In this document: in pieces, positions 58,453-64,000 of the stretch | How positions within the stretch are numbered: position 1 is the stretch's first letter | How the letters are laid out: each line of letters begins with the position of its first letter | DNA from: Streptomyces sp. NBC_00513 | GTDB lineage: Bacteria; Actinomycetota; Actinomycetes; Streptomycetales; Streptomycetaceae | Direction: 5' to 3' | DNA: 64,000 nt | Assembly: GCF_041431415.1 (NCBI RefSeq) | Contig: NZ_CP107845.1 | Location: 3,410,001 to 3,474,000, forward strand | Made by a program: the position numbers and the translations under genes | The notes under the pieces: model-generated | Database searches by the model: none | What the model saw: only the letters and a program-made list of their open reading frames with translations | Told to the model about the DNA's origin: nothing

Positions 58453-58947
58453 ATGTCTCATGGGATAACCCTGCGCACCGTCGCCTACGACCACCCCGAC
58501 GCGGCGAAACTCGACGCCCAGGTACAGATCGAATACCAGGAGCGCTACCAGGGGGAGGGCGACGCCACCTTCCTCGACCCGGCGATGTTCGTCCCGCCGA
58601 ACGGCCTCTACCTCCTCGCCTACGACGCCTCGGACAGCCCGGTGGCCAGCGGCGCCTGGCGCCGCCAGGACCACGGCGAGGAGGGCTACTCGGACGGTGA
58701 CGCCGAGATCAAGCGGATGTACGTGGTCCCCGGGGCCCGCGGCCTCGGTCTGGCCCGGCGCATCCTGGCCGTGCTGGAGGACGACGCCCGGGCGGCGGGT
58801 CGCAGCCGCATGGTCCTCGAAACGGGCGACCAACAGCCGGAGGCCATCGCCCTCTACGGCTCGTCGGGCTACACCCTGTCGGAGAAGTTCGGCCACTACC
58901 GCTTCCACGACTCCAGCCGCTGCATGACGAAGCCGCTGCGCCCCTGA
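58453..58947 (+). CDS. GNAT-family N-acetyltransferase
   Basis: 164 residues from ATG at 58453. The acetyl-CoA loop is MYVVPGARGLGLARRIL, preceded by the AEIKR strand, and the C-terminal motif is ALYGSSGYTLSEKFGHYRF. The substrate is unknown. TACGAT ends 6 nt before the ATG (leaderless signature). It shares its 38-bp upstream region with xth. Confidence 0.9.
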   Translation: MSHGITLRTVAYDHPDAAKLDAQVQIEYQERYQGEGDATFLDPAMFVPPNGLYLLAYDASDSPVASGAWRRQDHGEEGYSDGDAEIKRMYVVPGARGLGLARRILAVLEDDARAAGRSRMVLETGDQQPEAIALYGSSGYTLSEKFGHYRFHDSSRCMTKPLRP

Positions 58948-58956
58948 CAGAAGAAA

Positions 58957-58988
58957 GATCCCGCCCGGTCGTCCGACCGGACGGGATC
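58957..58988 (+). terminator. Terminator after the GNAT gene (copy 1 of a paired hairpin)
   Basis: GATCCCGCCCGGTC pairs with GACCGGACGGGATC across a GTCC loop, with one C-A mismatch at the 8th base pair. Confidence 0.6.
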
Positions 58989-59276
58989 TCTTGCCCGTGG
59001 GTCGTTCACGAGCGCCGCTGACCAGGCACTCGAGCGGCGAACGAAGAATCAATGACGCGATGGACCAGATGGAGCAAGCGCAGCGCAACGGCGAGAACGT
59101 CCCGCAGGTCAGGAACCGGAAGTGACGCGGGGGCAGTGGGGCTGCATGGTCGCCCCCGTGGCCGGTCTGGCCACGGGTGTGCTCGGGTCGGTACTGCCGG
59201 CAGCCGCCTGGCGGGCGTGCGACGTTGGGGTGAACGGCGCGGCCAACGGGTTCGCATTGACCCCGGAAACGACGGA

Positions 59277-59308
59277 GATCCCGCCCGATCTTGCGATCGG
59301 ACGGGATC
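59277..59308. terminator. Second hairpin (copy 2)
   Basis: GATCCCGCCCGATC pairs with GATCGGACGGGATC across loop TTGC, with the mismatch at the same position as copy 1. It lies just after the 3' end of tRNA-Ala, so it may terminate that transcript. Confidence 0.55.
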
Positions 59309-59348
59309 TTGTCAACGTCCCTGAGAGCTACTCAAGAACTGTCGTTTG

Positions 59349-59422
59349 TGGACCTGTGGGGATTTGAACCCCAGACCCCCTCGATGCGAACGAGGTGCGC
59401 TACCAGACTGCGCCACAGGCCC
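59349..59422 (-). tRNA. tRNA-Ala (anticodon CGC)
   Basis: On the minus strand GGGCCTG pairs with CAGGTCC and includes the G3-U70 pair that identifies tRNA-Ala. The anticodon loop is TTCGCAT (anticodon CGC, reads GCG). The D-arm GGCGCAGTCTGGTAGCGC and T-loop GTTCAAATC are intact. The 3' CCA is not encoded. Confidence 0.93.
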
Positions 59423-59500
59423 TTGCGACGTGTGAAACATTAGCATCCCCGCGCGGGTGCTCCAAAACCGATTCCCCGAGGTGTCCGCGCAGGTCACCGA

Positions 59501-60544
59501 TCACTCGTTGGCGGCGCGCGGCCGATCCTCGCCCTCGTACTGGTCGAAGAGCGGGGTACGGCCCCGCTCCCGGCCGCGCGGGCGCGGGGTGACGGGGGTC
59601 TTGGGCTCCGCCTTCGGATCCGGCTCGGAGGACGGCGCCGGGACGGCCGGCTGGGCGCGCAGTCGGGGTTCCGTCGGCTCGGCGGTGCTGGAGCGGGTGG
59701 CGCTCCAGCCGTCCGGGGAGGCCGGTCCGGTGGCACGCGGGGCCACGGGGGCCGTCACGTACGTCGGGAGCGGGACGGGGACGGGCTCCCAGCTGTCACC
59801 TCGGGCGGGGCCGCGTTCGCGCTCGCGCTGCTGGTCCACCCACTCGGCGTGGTCGGTCTGTTCGACCAGCGCGCGCCGGCCGGCCTCCTGCGGGGAGACC
59901 GGTGGAGAGGGGTCCGGTTCGGTGCCGGCGGCGGACTCCGCCTCGCGGCGGTGCGGGCGGTTCTCGCGGAGCCGGCGGGCGGCGGCCTCGGCGCGCCGCC
60001 GGTCCATCGTGAACTCGTAGCGCCGCCGCTCCTGGACCCGCAGGTGCACGATGTAGGTGCTCAGCAGCAGGGCCGGAAGGGCGGGCGCCCACAGGTAGCG
60101 CAGTCCGCCGACCGCGGCGACGACCGCCCCGAAGGTGAAGATCAGGAAGAGGAGCGCGGTGGTGCGCCGGCGGCGTGCGAGCACCTGGAGGCGCTGTTCC
60201 CGCCGGGCGCGCTCGGCCCGTTCGGCGCCGGCCGATCTGGGCTCCGACCTGGTCGGAGGCACGTCGAGGACCCGGGCGTCGGCGTCGACGGAATTCACCG
60301 TCTCCGTCGCCGCGTCCGGGTCCGCGTGGGGTTGGGGATCCACCTCTTCGGCACCGCGCTCGCGCAGCCCCTTGGCGTAACGGCGCTCCATTCCCGCCCG
60401 GCCGGAAAGCAGCCGGATGGCAGTGGAGAAGCGTTCCGTCGGACGGGCTTCGTTCAGCTCGTCCTGCCTCCGGAGCCACATGGGCACCAAGTAGGCGGCC
60501 CAGGCCCCCACAATGACTGCGTAGATGAGGCCGCTGCTGCTCAC
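59501..60544 (-). CDS. glpR: GlpR, membrane receptor of gephyrin-like Glp
   Basis: 347 residues from GTG at 60542-60544. The start SSSGLIYAVIVGAWAAYLVPMWLRRQDELNEARPTERFS is the characteristic N-terminal helix and motif of actinobacterial GlpR proteins. A central pair of helices follows (ALLFLIFTFGAVVAAVGGLRYL and ALPALLLSTYIVHL, about residues 130-170). Then comes a long charged and Pro-rich cytoplasmic tail with possible coiled coil (RRYEFTMDRRRAEAAARRLREN). In corynebacteria GlpR binds Glp at the division septum. TACGGT ends 7 nt before the GTG, a leaderless signature. Confidence 0.87.
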   Translation of the reverse strand: MSSSGLIYAVIVGAWAAYLVPMWLRRQDELNEARPTERFSTAIRLLSGRAGMERRYAKGLRERGAEEVDPQPHADPDAATETVNSVDADARVLDVPPTRSEPRSAGAERAERARREQRLQVLARRRRTTALLFLIFTFGAVVAAVGGLRYLWAPALPALLLSTYIVHLRVQERRRYEFTMDRRRAEAAARRLRENRPHRREAESAAGTEPDPSPPVSPQEAGRRALVEQTDHAEWVDQQRERERGPARGDSWEPVPVPLPTYVTAPVAPRATGPASPDGWSATRSSTAEPTEPRLRAQPAVPAPSSEPDPKAEPKTPVTPRPRGRERGRTPLFDQYEGEDRPRAANE

Positions 60545-60695
60545 ACCACACACCGTAGAGGGGCGCGGGCCGGCGGATCAGCCAATTGAGCCGGTGTGTC
60601 GCACGATCTCGCTGATATCACGGACTTTTTTTGTGATTCTTCGGATCAGGTTATGGGCGAATCCCGCGCGGAATTCGAACGCGTTTGCGATTCGA

Positions 60696-61307
60696 CTATT
60701 TCGGCGGGGCTCCGCGGTGCCCGGCCGTCCGGTGCCAACGGCTCAGCAGCCCCTCGGGGAGCTCCTCCACCGTGAGCGCGAAGACCAGGTGGTCCCGCCA
60801 CGCCCCGTCGATGTGGAGGTAGCGCGGTCGCACGCCCTCCTCGCGGAATCCGAGCTTCTCGACGACCCGTCGACTGGGCCCGTTCTCCGGCCTGATGCAC
60901 ACCTCGATGCGGTGCAGCCCGACCTTCGCGAAGCAGTGGTCCACGGCGAGCGCGACGGCCGTCGGCATCACCCCGCGCCCCGCCACGTCGCGGTCCACCC
61001 AATAGCCGACGTGGCCCGCGCACATCGAGCCCCAGGTGATCCCGGCGACCGTCAACTGGCCGACGAGCCGCCCCTGGTACTCGATGACGAACGGCAGCAT
61101 CCGCCCCGCGTTCGCCTCCGCCCGCAGGTGGCGCACCATTTGACGGTACGTCGGCCGGTGGATCACCGGCCCCCACGGCGCGGGCGGCGGGATCGTGGCC
61201 TCCCACGGCCGCAACCACTCGCGGTTGCGGCGGTTGACCTCGCGCCAGGCGCGCTGGTCCCGCAGCTTTATCGGCCGCAGCGTGACGTCGCCGTCCGTCA
61301 GCACCAC
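60696..61307 (-). CDS. RimJ/RimL-type GNAT acetyltransferase
   Basis: 203 residues from GTG at 61305-61307. It has the ribosomal-protein acetyltransferase pattern: VTLRPIKLRDQRAWREVNRRNREWLRPWEAT, then VGYWVDRDVAGRGVMPTAVALAVDHCF (acetyl-CoA loop), RIEVCIRPENGPSRRVVEKLGFREEG, and YLHIDGAWRDHLVFAL. It starts 17 bp after the mog stop and belongs to the galU-glp-moaC-mog gene run. The substrate is not known. Confidence 0.88.
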   Translation of the reverse strand: MVLTDGDVTLRPIKLRDQRAWREVNRRNREWLRPWEATIPPPAPWGPVIHRPTYRQMVRHLRAEANAGRMLPFVIEYQGRLVGQLTVAGITWGSMCAGHVGYWVDRDVAGRGVMPTAVALAVDHCFAKVGLHRIEVCIRPENGPSRRVVEKLGFREEGVRPRYLHIDGAWRDHLVFALTVEELPEGLLSRWHRTAGHRGAPPK

Positions 61308-61324
61308 GGGCCAGGACGGGCCGT

Positions 61325-61924
61325 TCAGCTCGCGCTCCCCGACGGTCTCGGGTGGTCGCCACCCCGGATCTGGTCCACGGCGTGCGGCAGGATCCGGGAC
61401 AGCACCGCGAGGCCGTCGCGGACCCCGCCGGTGGAGCCGGGCAGGTTCACGATCAGCGTGTGGCCCGCGACCCCCGCCAGCCCCCGGGACAGCGCCGCGG
61501 TCGGCACCTTCGCCAGGCCCTCCGCGCGGATGGCCTGCGGAATCCCGGGGATCTCGTAGTCGAGGACCTTCGCGGTGGCGTCGGGGGTCCGGTCGGTCGG
61601 CGAGATGCCGGTGCCGCCGGTGGTCAGGATGACGTCGTATCCGGCGGCCACGCCCTCGCGCAGCGCCTGCTCGACGGGGTCCCCGTCCGGGACGATGCGC
61701 GGGCCGTCCACGGCGAAGCCGAGCGCGCCCAGTGCCTCGGCCAGCAGCGGGCCGCCCTTGTCGGCGTACACGCCCTGCGAGGCGCGGTTGGAGGCGGTGA
61801 CCACCAGCGCGCGCGTCACGGGCGGTGCCTCGGGGGCGTCGGGCCGTGCCGCCCAGGCCTCGCCCGCCACCGGTGGTACGTGGCTCAGGTGGCTGTGGAC
61901 CTCGCCGCCGCGCGGGGCGTTCAC
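61325..61924 (-). CDS. mog: Molybdopterin adenylyltransferase MogA/MoaB-like
   Basis: 199 residues if started at GTG 61922-61924, which overlaps the moaC stop as GTGA; an internal GTG at 61817-61819 would give a product nearer the usual length. The motifs are ALVVTASNRASQGVYADKGGPLL, LTTGGTGISPTDRTPD and VNLPGSTGGVRDGL. It adenylates molybdopterin before molybdenum insertion. The N-terminal extra 35 residues are of low complexity. It is translationally coupled to moaC. Confidence 0.92.
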   Translation of the reverse strand: MNAPRGGEVHSHLSHVPPVAGEAWAARPDAPEAPPVTRALVVTASNRASQGVYADKGGPLLAEALGALGFAVDGPRIVPDGDPVEQALREGVAAGYDVILTTGGTGISPTDRTPDATAKVLDYEIPGIPQAIRAEGLAKVPTAALSRGLAGVAGHTLIVNLPGSTGGVRDGLAVLSRILPHAVDQIRGGDHPRPSGSAS

Positions 61925-62400
61925 GCGCGGGTCCAGTCGCCCGACTTGCCGCCGGTCTTCTCCTCCACCCGGACGTCCGTGATGACGGCGCCCTTGTCGA
62001 CGGCCTTGATCATGTCGATCACGGTGAGTCCGGCGACCGCGACCGCGGTGAGCGCTTCCATCTCGACGCCCGTGCGGTCCGTGGTCTTCACGGTGGCGAG
62101 GATCTCGACGGCGTCGTCGGCGACCCTCAGGTCCACCTTCACGCCCGAGACGGCCAGCGGGTGGCAGAGCGGGATCAGGTCGGGGGTCTTCTTCGCGCCC
62201 ATGATCCCGGCGATCCGCGCGGTGGCGAGGGCGTCGCCCTTCGGTACGCCCTCGCCCCGCAGCAGTTCGACGACCCGGGGGGAGACGAGGACCCGTCCGC
62301 TGGCTCGCGCCGTCCGGGTGGTGACGTCCTTCGCCGACACGTCCACCATCCGGGCCGCGCCGGCCTCGTCGATGTGCGTCAGCCTGCTCTGCGTGCTCAT
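61921..62400 (-). CDS. moaC: Cyclic pyranopterin monophosphate synthase
   Basis: 159 residues from ATG at 62398-62400. LTHIDEAGAARMVDVSAKDVTTRTARASG, the KGDALATARIAGIMGAKKT region, PLCHPL, and GVEMEALTAVAVAGLTVIDMIKAVDK are the MoaC signatures, including the catalytic Lys in the KAVDK and KGD segments. It works with MoaA to make cPMP, the first molybdenum-cofactor intermediate. It follows glp with a 73-bp gap and precedes mog. Confidence 0.95.
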   Translation of the reverse strand: MSTQSRLTHIDEAGAARMVDVSAKDVTTRTARASGRVLVSPRVVELLRGEGVPKGDALATARIAGIMGAKKTPDLIPLCHPLAVSGVKVDLRVADDAVEILATVKTTDRTGVEMEALTAVAVAGLTVIDMIKAVDKGAVITDVRVEEKTGGKSGDWTRA

Positions 62401-62473
62401 ATCTGGTGCCGCTCCCGCTCCGGGCCCCGCAAGGGCCTGTGTGGTGCAACACGCTACCCGCACCCGCGGCACC

Positions 62474-63814
62474 TCAGCCGAGCAGGACCACTTCCAGCTC
62501 GGCCCCCGGCTCCACCGAGGTGACGTCCTCCGGTACGACGATCAGGGAGTCGGCGTGCGCCAGCGCGGCGATCAGGTGCGACCCGGATCCGCCGACCGGG
62601 CTGACCGTCGCGCTCCGCGGGTCGTACGCGCCGCGCAGGAACTGCCGGCGGCCGGCCGGGGAGCCGATGGCCTTGTCGGCCTTGAGTTCGGCCCGTACCA
62701 CCGGACGGCTGACGGCGGACTCCGGCAGGCCCATCAGGGTGCGGATGGCGGGGCGCACGAACAGCTCGAAGGAGACGTAAGAGGAGACCGGGTTGCCGGG
62801 CAGCGCCAGCAGCGGGGTGTGGTCGGGGCCGACGGTGCCGAAGCCCTGGGGCTTGCCGGGCTGCATGGCCAGCCTGCGGAAGTCGATGCCGCCGCCGTCC
62901 ACGTCGTCCTCGCCGGCGGCCACGGCGGTCAGGGCCTCCTTGACCACGTCGTACGCGCCGACGCTGACGCCGCCGGTGGTGACCAGCAGGTCGGCCCGGA
63001 CCAGCTGGTCCTCGATGGTGGAGCGCAGGGTGTCCGCGTCGTCGGCGACCGCGCCGACCCGGTAGGCGATGGCCCCGGCGTCGCGCGCGGCGGCGGCCAG
63101 CGCGAAGCTGTTGGAGTCGTAGATGGTGCCCGCGGTCAGCGGTTCGCCCGGCTGGACCAGCTCGCTGCCGGTGGACAGGACGACCACGCGGGGCCGCGGC
63201 CGCACCCGCACCGTGCCCCGTCCGATGGCGGCGAGCAGGGCGATCTGCGGCGGGCCGAGCACCGTGCCGGCGGCCAGGGCGAGGTCCCCGGCCTGTACGT
63301 CGCTGCCGCGCGAGCGGACGTGCGCCCGGGCCTCGGCGGCGCGGTGGACCCGTACCTCGCCGCCCGCGCCCTCGGGCGCGGAGCTGGCCGGGGTCATGCC
63401 GACCGCGGCACCGCCACCGGTCCCGCCGTCGGTCCACTCGACCGGTACGACGGCTTCCGCGCCGGGCGGCAGCGGGGCGCCGGTCATGATGCGGGCGGCC
63501 TGTCCGGGGCCGACCGTGGGCAGCTCACCGCTGCCGGCGGCGACGTCCCCGATGACCGTCAGCACCGCGGGGAACTCCTCGCTCGCGCCCTGGACGTCGG
63601 CCGTGCGGACGGCGTACCCGTCCATCGAGCTGTTGTCGAAGGGCGGGAGGGCGACGGGCACGGTGACGTCCTCGACCAGGACACAGCCCTGGGCGTCGAG
63701 CAGTTGGAGTTCGATGGGCTCCAGCGGCCGGACGGCGGCGAGGATGTCCGCGAGGTGCTCGTCCACCGACCACAGACGGTCGTGATCGGTGCCCTGCGGT
63801 GCGGAACTGGTCAA
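62474..63814 (-). CDS. glp: Gephyrin-like molybdotransferase Glp (MoeA family)
   Basis: 446 residues from TTG at 63812-63814, with GGAGGAG about 10 nt upstream overlapping the end of galU. MoeA features are FDNSSMDGYAVR, RIMTGAPLPPGAEAVVPVEWT, VVLSTGSELVQPGEPL, TTGGVSVGAYD, and PLLALPGNPVSSYVSFELFV. It inserts molybdenum into molybdopterin. Its synteny with glpR indicates the actinobacterial Glp branch, which in corynebacteria also acts in cell division. The domain II insertion (TDGGTGGGAAVG and beyond) is Gly-rich. Confidence 0.9.
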   Translation of the reverse strand: MTSSAPQGTDHDRLWSVDEHLADILAAVRPLEPIELQLLDAQGCVLVEDVTVPVALPPFDNSSMDGYAVRTADVQGASEEFPAVLTVIGDVAAGSGELPTVGPGQAARIMTGAPLPPGAEAVVPVEWTDGGTGGGAAVGMTPASSAPEGAGGEVRVHRAAEARAHVRSRGSDVQAGDLALAAGTVLGPPQIALLAAIGRGTVRVRPRPRVVVLSTGSELVQPGEPLTAGTIYDSNSFALAAAARDAGAIAYRVGAVADDADTLRSTIEDQLVRADLLVTTGGVSVGAYDVVKEALTAVAAGEDDVDGGGIDFRRLAMQPGKPQGFGTVGPDHTPLLALPGNPVSSYVSFELFVRPAIRTLMGLPESAVSRPVVRAELKADKAIGSPAGRRQFLRGAYDPRSATVSPVGGSGSHLIAALAHADSLIVVPEDVTSVEPGAELEVVLLG

Positions 63815-63818
63815 GGTG

Positions 63819-64000
63819 CTACATCTCCTCCGTGACGTAACGGTGAAGCCAGGTGCGGAACTCCGGGCCCAGGTCCTCACGCTCGCACGCGAGACGGACG
63901 ATGGCCCGCAGGTAGTCCCCGCGGTCCCCGGTGTCGTAGCGGCGGCCGCGGAAGACCACGCCGTGCACCGGGCCGCCCACGCTCTCGTCGGCGGCCAGCT
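63819..64000 (-). CDS. galU: UTP-glucose-1-phosphate uridylyltransferase, C-terminus only
   Basis: The window edge cuts the gene; 59 C-terminal residues and the stop (TAG, 63819-63821) are visible. The sequence VVFRGRRYDTGDRGDYLRAIVRLACERED with the ending YVTEEM is the standard GalU C-terminus. It makes UDP-glucose. The glp start lies 4 bp after its stop. Confidence 0.85.
   Translation of the reverse strand, partial: LAADESVGGPVHGVVFRGRRYDTGDRGDYLRAIVRLACEREDLGPEFRTWLHRYVTEEM

Larger units (their letters stand above)
58948..59348. other. 401-bp region between the GNAT gene and tRNA-Ala
   Basis: It holds two related hairpins, listed separately. A short rightward frame (58997-59125, 42 codons from GTG, ending MEQAQRNGENVPQVRNRK) could be a tiny gene or a relic; it has no clear ribosome binding site. 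The rest shows nothing recognisable. Confidence 0.4.

Noticed and set aside
60617..60637. ATCAC/GTGAT inverted repeat with a T-run upstream of glpR
   Set aside because: Arms are only 5 bp with an 11-bp spacer, too weak to call an operator or terminator.

Overview
The window is about 64 kb of a chromosome from a Streptomyces-type actinomycete. The evidence is the very high GC content with GC-ending codons, many GTG and TTG starts, an SsgA-like sporulation protein, a TamR/tam pair, the GlpR/Glp pair, and a gene order (glmU-prs-rplY-pth-ppc, ispE-ksgA-rpf-tatD, rsmI/PMT, ECF metal transporter/ssgE) typical of the Streptomyces core chromosome.

Layout. 1-3134: an effector/immunity-like locus. It holds an Imm35/YrhB-like protein cut by the window edge, a WHH-type HNH nuclease domain fused to a SUKH domain, a YwqJ-like deaminase and a SUKH-3 protein. 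3202-4458: an orphan histidine kinase. 4663-8856: tRNA-Gln(TTG), then glmU, prs, rplY (ctc) and pth. 8922-13690: convergent ppc, then a fatty-acid desaturase with its TetR regulator. 13922-24226: a secreted FG-GAP repeat protein, a VOC protein, tam and divergent tamR, two LuxR-type regulators (one with a degenerate receiver), galE, and two paralogous membrane-anchored beta-propeller proteins. 24389-33970, all on the minus strand: an ABC-F ATPase, an acyltransferase-3, ispE-ksgA-rpf joined by GTGA overlaps, tatD, a zinc-ribbon protein and rsmI. 34059-35825: a protein O-mannosyltransferase.

About 36100-39600 is an AT-richer foreign segment. It carries a hypothetical gene, a multi-zinc-ribbon protein with a PD-(D/E)XK-like core that is interrupted by TGA at a conserved Trp codon, a GNAT relic, and one isolated type I-E-like CRISPR repeat. 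This is the most unusual part of the window.

39687-49365: a class B penicillin-binding protein, a serine hydrolase, a cobalt/nickel ECF transporter (CbiM-CbiN fusion, CbiQ, CbiO) behind a Nur-box-like site, ssgE, and an MMPL exporter with its TetR regulator. 49518-52805: a tricorn protease homologue. 52902-57629: a DUF6381-like small protein, then an overlapping BVMO-hydrolase-SDR operon with a divergent MerR regulator. 57611-58947: xth and a GNAT gene started from a 38-bp divergent intergenic region. 59349-64000: tRNA-Ala(CGC), glpR, a RimJ-type GNAT, mog, moaC, glp (moeA-like) and the 3' end of galU.

Regulation visible in the sequence includes long hairpin terminators between convergent genes, several promoter-proximal palindromes beside TetR, MarR and MerR genes, and at least eight genes with a -10-like hexamer 6-7 nt before the start codon and no ribosome binding site, which suggests leaderless mRNAs. 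All names are assigned from motifs and synteny read by eye; no database search was run.
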